Shown: positions 26,075 through 39,597 of the stretch, one piece after another
Position numbering within the stretch: position 1 is the stretch's first letter
How the letters are laid out: the number at the start of each line of letters is the position of its first letter
Assembly: GCA_947034885.2 (NCBI GenBank)
Contig: OX344751.2
Location: 1,488,001-1,552,000, forward strand
Reading direction: 5' to 3'
DNA: 64,000 nucleotides
Source: Thuidium tamariscinum
Lineage: Eukaryota; Streptophyta; Bryopsida; Hypnales; Thuidiaceae
The notes under the pieces: model-generated
Told to the model about the DNA's origin: nothing
Databases searched by the model: none
Seen by the model: the letters and a program-made list of their open reading frames with translations, nothing else
Made by a program: the position numbers and the translations under genes

Positions 26075-26225
26075 AGAAATTACATACTGATTCTGAAAAT
26101 TAAATTTTTTTTTGAATATTCATGATTTTCACTCACTAATGCTAGAGAAATATCAGTTTTAGAAAACGCTGCCTCCAACTATGCTGAATTCCTTATTCGG
26201 ACGGTTTTGGGTATTTCCACTGTAC
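26075..26225. repeat. Dispersed repeat, copy 2 (partner near 1,700-1,825)
   Basis: Contains 'actatgctgaattcc' then 'cggacggttttgggtatttcc', matching the block near 1,770-1,820. Boundaries are approximate and no transposon termini were found. Confidence 0.5.
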
Positions 26226-27355
26226 ATTTAGTTTAATCTAATTCCCTTAATGAAGACCACTTTTCCACCAAACTAATTACAATCTGTCAAGTCAAACTTG
26301 GTCATTAATCCCTACCAATGAATTATGGAAAAAGTCACAAAATAGAAACTATGATTAGACTTAGTAAAGTATATTTACCACAAGTTTAGAAATAGATGCT
26401 TGATTGTTGAATTCCTTGATCCAATTGTAATGCTTTTATGGCAATTGTTCTTTTTACAATACAATGGGAGAACAAAAAGATATGTAAGTTGTAAAATTTG
26501 AAGAATCTTGAAGAATGCATAATATAAGTAACATTTTTTTAGGTATGCATGATTTTCATTACATTCTCATACAATCTCAATTAAGTGTACCAAATTTCAA
26601 TTTAAAAAAAACAAAGTCCATTTTTGGTGAACATTTTAAGTCAATTCAAATGGTTTTACATGATAATTTATTGAAAACAATTGGTGATGAATTTTCATAT
26701 TTTGATTACAAAGATATGTAGGAACATCTCTACACACATCTTTCCTTTTCAATAAATCTCAAAAAAGATTCGAAGTTCACACCAACAATGTTGAAAAGTC
26801 ACATGCCCAAATTTTGTAAAATGAAATGGATGGCCAACCTTTTTCCCATGGGTAATCTTCATAACATATAATCTTTGAAACACGATAGCACATAACATTC
26901 TTCCCCTGGCAATGAGAAAAAATATATGCTACACTGCCAGCTAAAATCCTCAACCTCTTTAATTTACAGTTAAAAGTAACGCAAGTATCAAGGTCAAGAG
27001 TCTAATACTGCCAATCAAGGTCCCAAAAGGCAAAAACATGGGAATTCAAGACTTCAGGTCTCATGGAACCATTGATACCTCCGAAAAGTTCTACTTTCCA
27101 AAACACCGAGGCTCCTAAGTTCCAGACAGTCACTACTCCGACAAGCCTACTATACAAGTCGGTCCTCAAGAGGCTGCTGTGGGTGTTAAAAAAGACCACT
27201 TAAAGAACAGTGGCAAAGTGATGAGCTGTGAGACTCCATTTCCAGAAATCTGCTCCTGCAGTATGTATTACCTTGAGTCCAGGCCATTCGGTTGTGAAGC
27301 GTAACCATCTTCACAGGCAGTGATGTCGTCAAGTCCAGGCAGGAATGTTACACAC

Positions 27356-30300
27356 TCAATTTCTCAGCCTCAATCTACCGAACAACACCAGGAAATGGTT
27401 TCCTGGCCCTAAAATGACAAAACCAAGCTCCGCTCCACTTGTCGGGCCTCCCTGCTAGTAAGAATTAATAATGCTGGAATCAGTATCTTGGCGACCCATA
27501 TCCCCAGTATCGGCGGTCAGATTTGCTCAAAAGTAGGATTAAAAGAATAACTGAGCTACAAGAACTGAACCCCTAAGTGCCTGGATGGACAAGACTGGTT
27601 GCTTGCATGCCGGAAACAATTTTTTGAAAAAAAAATTTACGACGCTTCAAGGTCATAATATGTACGAGTAGAAAGAATATGAACAGAAGAAATATGTTCT
27701 GAAAGATTCTACAATCAAATACCAACTTCCAAATTGAACTTTCTATTTTCAGCTAAGGTTTTGGCAGTTAAAGATCAGTGACAATGGAAGGTCAAATCAC
27801 GCAAAGACTTCTCATTTCATATACCTTGCCGTTCAGAAGCACAAGTTCACCGTCCACCCATTGTGGATTCTTGAAGCCTGGCTCAGCCATTCTAGCCTGT
27901 CCTTTGTACCTGGCAGTCTGGACAAGTGCACCCCACAAATCAACGACCAATCCTGGTCGGCAAGAGCTATTAAGGAGATCCACATGCCAATATCCAAGCA
28001 GAAAGTGACCAATTCATAAGCCAGACTTACCACACCAAGCTCCTCTGGATACACCCCCCTGTGTGGCAAACGACTGCCTTGTCCCACCCGTGCACGAAAC
28101 GACACCTGCATGAAGTTAAATATTCATTTCAGCGATTGTGATTTGACCATCACTACTTTGAAGTTAGTTAATCCCACGAGTCCAATTGGCCAAATAACCA
28201 AAAGAGTCTTCTTTCATATTTACAGGAGTTAGGCATATGATCGAGGTATATCAGTACCTGGCCAGCAGGCACATTGACGTCACCGGTCAGCTTCACAGCT
28301 TCAACATACTCAAAACATTGCAACTCTTGGTTGATCGAAAAGGTATCATCAGTTTTCCAGTTGCCATACTTCCGTTCTAGTTGCACAACCTCCGCAGAGT
28401 GAGGCCCCAGAGACCCAATATACAAACCTGCATGGAGCAATCAGACATTTAAGGGATATCTTCAAATAAATATGACTAAACGTTACAACATCACAGGGAA
28501 ATAGATGCCGTAGACAAATCTTAAAGTTTTAGTTATAACAGGAAACTCTTGTTCATAGCTGTTACTGCTTGAGAAAACATGACCAAAGATCGAGCATACC
28601 AGAAAATGGATCGTTCACAGCGTCCGGAATGTTGATACGCTGGAATAAAGTGTCCTTGAACAAACCTCGCCGTTGCTGGGCCCTACTCACTGCTTTTTCT
28701 AAAAGATCTCCCAAATCTTGACTTGACAACTCCACCACCTCGGCTTCACTCTCCTCTGAGTCTGCCTGTGCACATATCATAGCACAGAAGCGTTATTAAC
28801 CAAAGATGAGCAGCCCTCAACGTACAAATCGTCTATTGCTTTAGATGGTCGGTCACTGTTACATTCTGCGTACACAGCATCATCAATAATTGATGTGCAA
28901 GAAAGGACCAAGCACTAGTCACCACAGTAAGTCCCACATGCCCTGGGAGGAATGTTCCTCACCTCCAGTGACTTGCCTACACTCTGCAGAAACTGTTCAA
29001 CATCAAGTGGCCTAGCATCGACAGAGAATTCTTCAATGTCGGTCACAATAGCTATAGACGAATCCGCAGTTGTCGGCATCTGAAAATCTTCAATATGAAA
29101 AACGAACTTGTCCTTATTCTTGTGCTCGAGCTTAGCACGCACGCGGTGCGGAGCTTTTGAAGGGAACTCATCCCCTAGAATTTCTACTTCTACCGACTCA
29201 GCACTGCCATCGCTTGGCATAGGGAAGCTGCCTACAAGTGGGAACCCATCAACAGACTGGATAAACTTCAAATTGGAACTGCTGTTGCCAGCTCCAGCCA
29301 ACTCTTCATGCCGTAAAAGCTCATCTTCTGCATCCTCCATCAACTGCTCAACTATCTTTGGCAAGTCCGCTGCTATTTTACCGTTTGCTATTACCTGTGT
29401 AAAGATGGCAAACCAACAGGATAATCAAGTGAGTGATCCCTATTCAATTCTTTTGTACAAGATTTCTGTGCACGTATCTATATTTTAAGAACGGATCTGA
29501 ATGAGGAAAGTACAACAAACCTGAAAGACTTTCATTTTCACGTCCGGCATCCGATCTTTCAGAAAATCAAGGATCTTCTTAAGACCTTCTTCCATTGGGT
29601 CAAGATCTCCATCTTCCTCATATTCCTCCCTGTTGATCTCCTCCAGCAATTCCAACTTCAGCTGCATATCCCTGTTGGTTTCGCCCAACATGTTTTCGAA
29701 ATCAAGAACGTCTTTACTAAGTTGCAAATCCTTGCTAGCCTCTCCCAACATGTTCTCAAAATCAAGAACATCTTTGCTGAATCCCACTATTGACTCCGCT
29801 GCGCCATTGGCGTCCCTCTGAAGGTACACAGCATGCCGTTTGTACTTTGACTCTTCATCCTTGGTGAGGTATACTTCAAATAATGGGACACCTGTCGCTC
29901 CCAAAGCTAACTGTCTGAAACATCAAGCGGAACAAACAATTCTAAGAGCAGAAATTCCAGCTGTCCTTCGCTCTCGTTCCTAACCCGACTGACGTAAACA
30001 AACAGATAGCCCTACAGAAAACTGGTTGTAAAGCATTTATGCAATTGACCAGATTCTTAGAAGATCAGGAAAAAAGAGCATTCCCAACATAAATAAGCTA
30101 CCGCTGGACACTCCCTGATCAGAAGATTTTCAATACACCTTATCTAAGAGCGCATCGTCATTTGCAGTTCTAGTTCAGTGGGATTCTAATAAACTCACAC
30201 CCCCGTAACCCACCTGGCACTGTAGCCCTTCGCAATGAACCTCCCTTCTGCAGGGGAGATATTTATAACACGACCATACGGGTCGTCATTTCCTTCAGAA

Positions 30301-32384
30301 ACACCAGCCCACCAACCCACCTGACCAAGAGAGCAACGAATTCGTTATAGCACTGAAGATATGTATCAATTCTAAAATATACAGAAAAGGAGAGGCGGCA
30401 GGGGGCTTCCCACTGGGTTAGCCTGGACAAACTGAAGCTCAAATAATCAATCCCAGTGAATCGAATAAATTCGACTCAAACCACCCCAGATACGAGACCA
30501 GCAGATCAAATCTCGAAGTCTCGAACTTGAAGCAAATGAAAGAGTGAGCACTTACAAGACCAGCACCAGCCTCGTCTCGTAAATAAGCAGCTTCGCTATA
30601 TCTTTCGCCTTCCAATGCTTTCTGAGACAAGAAAGAAGAAAAACGCTTTCAGTACACTCATTCACACAAACCCAAGGTCTCTCCTACAGACAATTCTATA
30701 ATCCTCCAAAAGGCATAAAAATTCACCGTAACTTACGCTAAGCACATGTCTGGTGAGCTACAATGCCTCATCTGCCTAAAGTAGGATCCCTTGCTGTGAT
30801 TTGAGATTAAAACCATGATAGACACCAGAAGTTCTTTTGTAAAATTAGGTAATGATTAAAATCTCCGTCGATTAATCTTCAGTACTTCGGGACCTTAAAT
30901 TTCACTGAAAGAAAAATGAAGTTCATGAGTTATCTGGTAAATACTACACCTTAAAATCGCTCATAACCCGAGAGACTGGATCCTGTGCTAGCACAGCGGC
31001 CAGTGTTTTCTTAATCCGCCCAGCTTCCTTGAAATCCTCCAAGTTGACTGCTTCTTCCATTTGAAGCTGCATGCAGATGGCCATACAAAGAATTAGACCA
31101 ATGAAGTTCTCACAGCTCATTCAAAAGAAGCATCCCCAAAGCATCCCTAGCGTGCAGAAATGTCTTGCGTCCAGACATTTCTGGTCCAAAATAAACACCC
31201 CATATTCCAGCTGTAGCCTGCTTCCTCACATTGATTGTGCTTTACACTGCGAATCAATCGAGTCACGCCAATCAAGCATAGCACATTGTACCCCGACAGA
31301 AACGCTCAACCCAAGAGAAATAAATTAGAACTAATACTTACCTGCAACTTCTGCACCACATTTTGACGCTCGTCAACTTCAGAAAACAATTTCTGTAGCT
31401 TTTCCCAGGCAGCATCTGCTTCACTCAACGAACTTGAAACTGCAGGGTCGTCCTCAGCTTGGATCCCTTTCTTGGATTGTTTGTAACTCTCTAGATAGTC
31501 TTGCAACCTTTGACCTGCCGTGATTATCATATCACGCAGTGGATTCCCCATGTTCTGATTCGTTGCCTGCATTGTCCTTTCAGCGAATCAGTCAAGGCAA
31601 GGAGACTTCGTCACCCTGGCATGTCGGAAAGCGAGGTGCCATGCAACAGCTTCACGTTATAAGTTCAATCTAGCGGAGGTTTCCAAGCAATTCACTGAAC
31701 CCTTGACCTCTGCTAGAAGAGTGAATTATCTCTCTTCATGATGTTAATTTCCCAACCGGTGTGAAATAAGGATCCGATCGTGAGACCAGCTAGAGCAGGG
31801 TAGAAGTATATAGAAGTACACTCAAACCTACTTAATTTTATCACCTAGGTCCCAACTTGTTCACTGTAGCATAGTTTGAATGAGTGACAAGTGTGCTACA
31901 GTCGATGATAATGTGGCAGGTGTGCAGGATATTCTACAATATCGATTTAGAGAAGGTCATAAGAAAAGGTTTGCGTGTGAACAGAAGTAAGAGGACGTAC
32001 TTGCGGTACCTTTTGACTTGGAAGACGTCCACTTCCAGAAGCCCCAACCGCTTCGTCATTAAAATCCTCCTCATTCCTTCCTCCACCATCGCTATCACCT
32101 TTGCCAATCCCCCCGGAAGCCGCACACCTAAGAGCGACTCTACGTTTTTGGCCATTGACGGGGCGTCGTCTCCTGCCTCCCAAACTGTTCCCTGCTATAT
32201 GAGCTGAGTCATTGCCTGCAGGACAACTAGAAAAACGAGCTTCTTGCACGACAGAGTGGTTCGACAGACGTCGTGACCGATTGTGAAAGCGGCACGGCCC
32301 TGCTGTGCTGGCGAAAACGTGAGTATCCAACCCTGACACTGCTGCAGTACCCGCGGATGACATCGGCAACGCAATTGCTCCCAT
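27356..32384 (-). CDS. EX1: EXECUTER-family plastid singlet-oxygen signalling protein, twelve exons
   Basis: Exons in transcript order: 32384-32010, 31566-31342, 31066-30950, 30621-30556, 30320-30214, 29914-29521, 29394-28963, 28765-28600, 28427-28258, 28105-28031, 27917-27825, 27451-27356. All junctions are GT-AG and join in frame to 771 residues; Arabidopsis EX1 is somewhat shorter. EXECUTER proteins sit at the thylakoid/grana margin and relay singlet-oxygen stress to the nucleus. Visible: an N-terminal region rich in Ser, Arg and Ala and poor in acidic residues over about 1-90 (plausible transit peptide); two UVR-like segments near 202-226 ([16 protein letters not shown]) and 240-261 ([16 protein letters not shown]) followed by VGWWAG; and a C-terminal singlet-oxygen-sensor-type region including [34 protein letters not shown] and [15 protein letters not shown]. 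Residues near 300-345 carry a perfect-length 20-residue tandem duplication. Alternative donor at 32,001 would add three residues. EX1 versus EX2 assignment is inference. Confidence 0.93.
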
Positions 32385-33400
32385 TGTAGAACATATATCG
32401 CTTGCTTCTCAACTTGATTTGGAAGCGTCTGGTATGCTTTCTCGGCTTCTCTGCAAACAAGTGCGGCAGATAAGATAACACATCAACTAGGAGAATCCAA
32501 TCCACATAGTGTCCTAATTCCGACACCCTAAAAGCTTTGATGATGAGCTTTGAATCATCACAACTTCTGCACGCGCTTGCTAAGGCGCGCTTCAATTGCT
32601 AACAATAATTTATATAAATTCAACTAGTCTACTAAACCCTACACTGTCGGAGGACATCCAAAAATCATCATACGAAACATATGGTTGAGAAATAGAGGGA
32701 GAAATTGATTCGCATCAACTCAGGAAGCATCAAATTTCACCCTACCCTACAGTGGCTCCACATAGGGAAGGAGAGCACAATTCCAATAGTGTTCGAATTC
32801 CAACACCCTAAAATCTTAGACGATGAGCTTTGAATCCTTTGAACTTTTCGATACAGTTATCCAATTAAAGCATACTCAGATCCCGTTCATTTTCATTTTC
32901 TATCAAGAATCTATAAAAATTCGAATAGTGTAATCGTGGTAACTATAATCAGTTAGCAAAATGTATCAGCTTAAAATATTCCTATCTTAGGTTCTGCTAC
33001 CCTAGGTTCTCCAGGAGACAAACACAAAAACTAAGCCATACACCGCCTGATAAACATAGTACGAAACCCATGGCCGAGAAATTGAAGATGAAATCATTGC
33101 ATCAACCCAGGCAAAATCGAAATTATACCCTACCCAGAATGGCTTCCAATTTCGAACTATTATTCTCTCACCTCCTGTTACTGCCTGAAGACAGTTCTGC
33201 AGTGCTTCAATCTCCGCATCCCGATGCTGGAACTGCGACCACGGAGTACATATTTGCGACGTTCCAACACTCAAATCCGAGCCAAAGCGTCGTAGGAATC
33301 TGCAACAAAGCCCACAGCGACCCCAGAGGACAGCAGCAAAAGATATGAGAGAGATGACACGACCGCATCCGAGAGTAGATAATTGTTGAGAACCTAGATT
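32385..33400 (-). promoter_or_regulatory. Upstream region of the EXECUTER gene with internal duplication
   Basis: Likely 5' untranslated region and promoter by position. It contains two diverged copies of one segment: about 32,490-32,770 and 32,785-33,160. Shared blocks are 'acaccctaaaa', 'gatgagctttgaatc', 'tacgaaac.atgg..gagaaat' and the 'gcatcaac.cagg' to 'accctaccc' stretch. No convincing exon was recognised. Confidence 0.5.
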
Positions 33401-33549
33401 ATAGGAGCAAGGCGAAGATATTTATGTCCGAAACGTAGATTCTACGGGCAGTCAAGAAGTTAGATATATCTTTTAGAAACCTAGAATGCACTGGAGTGAT
33501 TTTGGGTAGATTAGGTTATACACTGGACCGTACGTGGGGGTCTGATTAA

Positions 33550-34458
33550 CCCCTAAATGCCCAAGGCACCAAAATCTGGTGTTTGCAAAACTTTGAAGTT
33601 AAAAGAAAACCTAACCAAGTTACTATTTTTAAGATAGGTACAACTGAAAGCACCCTGTTCCTAAAAGCACCATCTACAGTGCACATACATTTCCAAAATC
33701 AGTCATGTTCAGAGACTGTAGATGGTGCTTTCAGAAATAGACTTTGAGTGTTAATAACTTTTGCATACGGTATCCAAATCTTGCGTTCTTTCGTGCGTTG
33801 GAACATGCTTTCACTTGCCAACAAGATTACATAAAAATTTGAACTCATTAATAGCAGGAACTAGGCTCAGTATGAATAAGTGGCGCTTTTGGGTGTACCT
33901 ACCTTAGAAGTTTGTATTTTTGGAGAATTCTTTTTGAAGACTACTTTATGCATCAACAATCCAATCTTGAAAATGGTTGATTATGATTTTTCTATTCAAG
34001 ATTTTGTGCATGGATACCCATTGCAATCTTCACTTTCTCTAGTATTGAGGGCTCTTGGAAACGAGCCTCAAATACACTAGATCTTGGAGAAAAAATCACA
34101 TTAGAAATTCATTTAAAAGAATTGTAAAGTAGATTTTGAGAAGCCATAAATCAATAGGAATTATGCATGTTAGGCCATTTCACCTCATATTCTTTTAGTC
34201 ATCAACTTTTTAGATTTGACTTATAAAAAGAGGATTGAAAGACTTCACATCACTTTTTGCAATTTTAACACCCATATAATCAAACATTAAAATCTTTCAA
34301 TCCATAAGTGATGTTGTAGTGTTTTCTTTTCCAAGATGATCCTGACATGTCTAGTTTGAATTTGTATGGTTACATTTTAAAAAATTTGATAAAGTTGACT
34401 TTTGTTCACTTTAGAGCAAATTCATAGGAGCTCAAAAAAGGCCTTGGGCATTTAGAGG
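33550..34458. mobile_element. TTAA-flanked non-autonomous element, copy B (909 bp)
   Basis: TTAA occurs on both sides (33,546-33,549 and 34,459-34,462). The left end reads CCCCTAAATGCCCAAGGC; the right end is the inverse with one altered base. It shares termini with copy A at 11,640 but runs in the opposite sense in its interior. Another internal match is at the far right of the window. Confidence 0.7.
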
Positions 34459-34984
34459 TTAAGCACTCTAGTGACGAAATTGAATTTCCATTTACAAATC
34501 CTCTAGGGTCCTTATCACGACCTCATACCATTTACAAGGTGATTTGTGGCACATTTTCTTAGAAATTATTAAGTTTTATGTCAAACTTGACCTTCATGCA
34601 AGGTATCTTCAACCACAATAGGCTATTTCACTTTGACATTTTTCTATATTTTCTACAAATCTCATCGTATTTGTCCATGATTTGGTACTTTTTCAACTTC
34701 TTATAAGGACAAGGGGTAGTCTAGATTTTCAAAATTAAAAACGTGTGCTATAAAATGTAACCTAGAATATAACTTAGAATAATAATTTAATCATGACTAT
34801 TAAATAGTCATTGTAAAATATGATCAATAGATCACATCCATCCAATTAGATCATTAACAATAGTATGCAAACTAATATTATATAAAAAATTTAAGCCAAA
34901 AAATTGAAAATTTCTTCTAAAATCCATTATAGACTAAATATTTGTGATTTTTCACAAGAATGTTTTTCCTTTAAAATTAGATGA

Positions 34985-35335
34985 TTTTTGAAGCCTCCAG
35001 AAGACTATGGATTCCTAGATTGTAGGAACATTGGGGGAATTTCAAGAACATTGTACGGAACACTAAGAACTCTACCACGTAAGCAAGTTGACGTAGTGGA
35101 GACACTACCACGTCACATAATATTAATTAATTAAAATAATTAAAGTAATTTTTCAAGAAAAACATAAATTTTATAATAAATTTTTAGAAAAAAAAATCTT
35201 CAAATTTTAAAAAAACAATCTGAAATTTTTGAAATAAATAATTAATTAATTTTTTTGAAAATTTCAAAAAATCATATGAATAGGGGCTAGTTCACTATGC
35301 ACAGAATAATTTTGGGGAACTTCCCCAAAGCACTC
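34985..35335. repeat. Degenerate CATTAG-type element
   Basis: The stretch 'gaagcctccagaagactatgg' matches the inner termini of the 15,664 element. It contains two short 'ccacgt' hairpins and ends near 'cttttggaggtttt', which mirrors the left end. The outer CATTAG termini are lost. Confidence 0.4.
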
Positions 35336-37480
35336 TTTTGGAGGTTTTAAATATCAACTAATGATTCAAAATGTTAAATTCTAGTCATAATAATCATTAA
35401 AAAAATTTATTTTGTTTTCCTATTCAAGCTGATTTTGAAAAGTTATTTTTCAGATTGAAGAGGTTAATTTTCAAGGCAAGACCTACCAATACTATTTGAA
35501 ATATAGAATATTTGCAAATCAAAGTCTTCAAATTTATACATTGCAAATGCTAAAGAACTAAAATAAGAATCTTCAAAAAAATCAATGGATGAAAAAATTC
35601 TCATTTGTCTAGGGGATGTGTTTGTGTTCATTTTTGTTGAAAATTTGAACATCTAATCTCTAAGAGGGTAAACCTAAATTCATTACTTTCAAATATCATT
35701 TGATAAACAAATACAAAATTTGTTGTTCCATTTACATGATTTTACCTTTCTTTACGTATCATGAATCGTTGAAACCAATAATTTTTTGAAAAATTTCCTT
35801 TAGTAGATTTCATTGGCAACTTCATTTTACAAACTAAAAAAATCTAAAAAAAGGAGAGCCGTTCTATGATTTGACTCACACTTGAATAAAACTTTGACTC
35901 AAAGAAAAAGTTTATTAAGATAATATGCAAATAGTTACATATTCCAACACTTTGGAATCCTCTCAAAGGCAAGGACAACGACAATATTAATGTACATCAA
36001 AATTAAATATCCTCCTACAGTGAGTACACCCTAAATTACGCCTTGCCTAAAATAGCCATCATCATTTTGTATATATCTCCAAAATCAATGTTCACTTATA
36101 TGTTGAAGAAACAATTTTAGAACATCCACTAAAAAACTAAACTTTGACCCTTTAAAACTTTTGCATATTGGATCCAAATGTTGCATTCTTTGGTGCATTG
36201 GAACCTCCTTTCACTTGCCAATAAAAAAAGTCAATGAAAATTCCAAGCACTGTCTTACTTGAAAGAATGGATTTATTAACCACAATTGAAACCTACTTAG
36301 GCCATGCTTTTATGCAATTTTTTCAACACAATTTTACCACAAAAGGAAAAACTACAACTGCAAACATGTGTCGGTGAAGCTAATATGAAATGCTCTCTCA
36401 ACACACACAACAATCAAATTGAATGCACTAAGTTACTTTTGATGTAATGCTACTTTAATTTCATACACCACTCATATTTGGCTTGCTATAAGCTTAGCTT
36501 TGATCCAGTTTGCAAGTAAAAGGCATTTCACACTATGGCTATCAAAGTCGAGAGGTTGTTGATTTTACCAATCAAATTTTAGAAACCATGATTTCCACCA
36601 ATTAGGTTTGAAAGAACCATAGCCTCTCAACTTGAACAGCTAGCCGTAATGTGAAACACCCCTAAGATAAACTTTTGTTTGCAACAAATTAAACAATGTT
36701 GTCGTTCAGTAGCATGGTAATCACAGATGTAGTATTGACAACCTCCACTGCACTACAAGATGACTCTATTACAAACATTTTCAACAAGATACCTCTTGGG
36801 GTGCCCAAGCGTATTGCAGGGGAGGTTGCTGATACTACAATCTAACAATGTAAACAACTCTTTGGTTGTTGTAAGCTTTATCCTTCAGAGAAGTCATTAT
36901 ACCCTTCACAAATTCAATCTATTGTATGTATTCTTCAATTTGTTGGCTAAGTCTTCCCAATAGAGACCTTACATCAATTGTTTCAATTCTTGAAGAAACT
37001 AAGTCCATTTCCTATCTATAACCTCATTCATTTCAACTTTATTTCAACTACTTGAAATCTTCTTAAGCAAGGATGACAATTTGCAAAGGCAAGGAAGGCC
37101 AAGCCTTTGGGCACAAGCAACATGTATACACTAAGAGCAAGTATTGCAATGATAAATGTTGGGAACTTATGTGTGAAGCAAGTCAACAACAACATTCAAA
37201 CTTTTTCCACATGAATTTAAAATCCCTTGAAGTTGATTTGAAATAGATCTAACACCAACCTAAAGACTTTAAGCCTAAAAAATTAATTTTGAATAGGTTA
37301 AACACAGATTCCAACACTTTTAGCTTAGAGCATTTCAGCCCTTCTTTAAGATAAATGACACACAAAATTAGTTTTATAGGGTTCAAGTAAGATTCAATTC
37401 GGAAAGCAATTCAAGAATCATTAATTACCCTACCTTTATATACAATGAAAGTTCAAGGTTTAGCATGTATTGCCTCCACA
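35336..37480. other. AT-rich intergenic DNA
   Basis: No gene was recognised. A block near 36,150-36,240 ('tgcattctttggtgcattggaac') is related to the interior of the TTAA-flanked element at 33,550, so fragments of that family are present. Confidence 0.5.
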
Positions 37481-38330
37481 TCCCCCTATGAAGATACGCT
37501 ATTTGTTTGGATGTTTGTTTGTTTGTTTATTACGTTGAAATCTCCCGGACCGTGAGTCCCCTGAGTGCGTGTTTGGTACCGTTGGAAAGCCCTCAGCGAG
37601 GAGGGGTGCACGAACTTTGATTCATGGTGTTCCAACCTACGGCATGAAAGTTATTGAATTTTGAAGTTTTTATACATTAAAAAAATTAGAAAATTATTTA
37701 TTCTATTGTTTTCCCGAACCGTGAGTCCTTTAGTCACGTGTTTGGTATTGTTGGAAAGCTCTTGGCAAGGAAGGGGCCTAGGCTTTGTTTCGTGGTGTTT
37801 TGACCTACGGTGTGAAAATCATTGACTTCTGAAGTAAAATATCCCCCTATGAAAATTAGAATTTTATTTTTATTTTTACAATAGGTATTGTTGGAAAGCT
37901 CTAGGCTATTTTTAAAATTTTTTTACATGGTTGTGCTTTAATTAAATTCTTTTAAATTTTACTTTTAATCATGTTTGAATTTTGGAACCTTTTATTCTAT
38001 CCTTGCTTTGGATTATTTTTGGATTTTTGCTTGATTATTAAAAAAAAAATTTACTTTACTTTAATTAAATTCTATTAATATTATCTTTTACTTTCTTGAT
38101 TGTGGTATAAAGACATATATAATATATCTTTTTTTATTATTGATTTTAGAGGTGTATTGATTTTAGAAGTGTATATATTGTAAAAAGAGGTCTAGACATT
38201 TTAAAATATATATTTTTATTTCATTTTATTTTGTATTTTTCACATGGCACCTAGACGTCGAGGTGGTATGAGTTTACGTACTGAACGTGCTCCAGCTAGA
38301 GATCGTATTGCTAGAACCAAAGAAAGAGAA

Positions 38331-38690
38331 TCTTTAGTTGAAGAAGAACGGAGTTTGAAAGCTCAAGCAGAGTATGTAGCTAGAGTTAGGGCCGTAGAGT
38401 CCTTGGCTCAAAGAGAGGAGAGATTGAAAGCTCAAATAGACTATATAGCTGGCATCAGGGTTGTAGAGTCTTCGGCTCAAAGAGAGGAGAGATTGAAAGC
38501 TTAAGCTGATTATGTAGCTGAAGTTAGGGCCGCAGAGTCTTCCGCTCAAGGAGAGGAGAGATTGAAAGCTCACGCAGATTATCTAACTGGATTAAGGGCC
38601 GCAGAGTCATTGGCTCAAGGAGAGGAGAGATTGAAAGCTCAAGCTGATTATGTTGCTGGAGTAAGGGCTGTTGAGTCTCTTGAAGAAAGG
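38331..38690 (+). repeat. 69-bp coding tandem repeat, about five units
   Basis: Each unit encodes 23 residues of the type ERLKAQADYVAGVRAVESSA, rich in Glu, Arg, Lys and Ala and likely helical or coiled-coil. Units share 'gagagattgaaagctcaagc'. The inverted second copy near 40,000-40,570 has about nine units, so the number has changed between copies. Confidence 0.85.
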
Positions 38691-39597
38691 TCCCAAAGGT
38701 TACGGAATCAGGCTGTATATCAATCGAGGCAACGAGTTCTAGTAGTTGAAATAGGATTGCATCACAATCTTGGTGCTATTAATATTATATGCCGCCATTG
38801 TAGTACCTTACATTGGATCGGAAAGAAACTTTCTATTACTACTAATGTGCACCCTCTTTTTGGAATATGTTGTCATAAAGGCAAGATTACTCTACCAATG
38901 CTTCGAGATCCACTAGCTCCACTATTACATTTATTTATAGAAAATAATAGAGAAGCTAAAGAATTTCATGAGCATATACGACGTTACAACAATGCATTTG
39001 CTTTTACTTCAGTGGGTGTCAATAGGGATCATACTCTAGATCAGGAACCTTATTGTTTTCGCATTCATGGAAGATTGACTCATAAATGTGGTTCTCTCCT
39101 TCATGAACCAAATGGGACACCAATGTTTGCTCAATTGTACATCTCTGATCATGATGAAGCATTCCAAGTGCAAAGACAAATAAATAAAGGAGAAAGTCCT
39201 GAGACAATGTTGGTTTTGTAACAAATATTATTGGAACACAATAACTTTGTACCACTTATGAGACAAGCTTATGAAACTTTACGTGAAGAACATGAAAATG
39301 GAAATAATAACCTTGATTTAGCAATGCATCTACATTTTCAGCATGGTAGACAAGTAGGACGTTATAATCTTCCACAAACTGATGAAATAGCTTTGATTTT
39401 GCCGGGAGATGGGGACATTTCAAATGCAACCCGCGACATTGTAATACGTTTACGTGGAGGAGCACTTAATCGCATAAATGAATGCTATCCCATATATTTG
39501 CCGTTGCATTATGTATTATTATTTCCTTATGGAGAACTTGGTTGGCACCCACACATTCCTCATATAGCTCGACAATCATTAGATGTTTTTTGGGAGA

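Larger units (their letters stand above)
21301..27355. other. AT-rich gene-free interval
   Basis: No exon with recognisable similarity was found. It contains the (TA)n tract at 23,861, the inverted-repeat element at 24,175 and the dispersed repeat near 26,075. Other sequence is low-complexity and AT-rich. Confidence 0.6.

Noticed and set aside
30439..30555. Extension of the EXECUTER exon past 30,556
   Set aside because: A GTAAGT donor at this point and perfect continuation (GAGL then VGWWAG) in the next exon show that this is intron.
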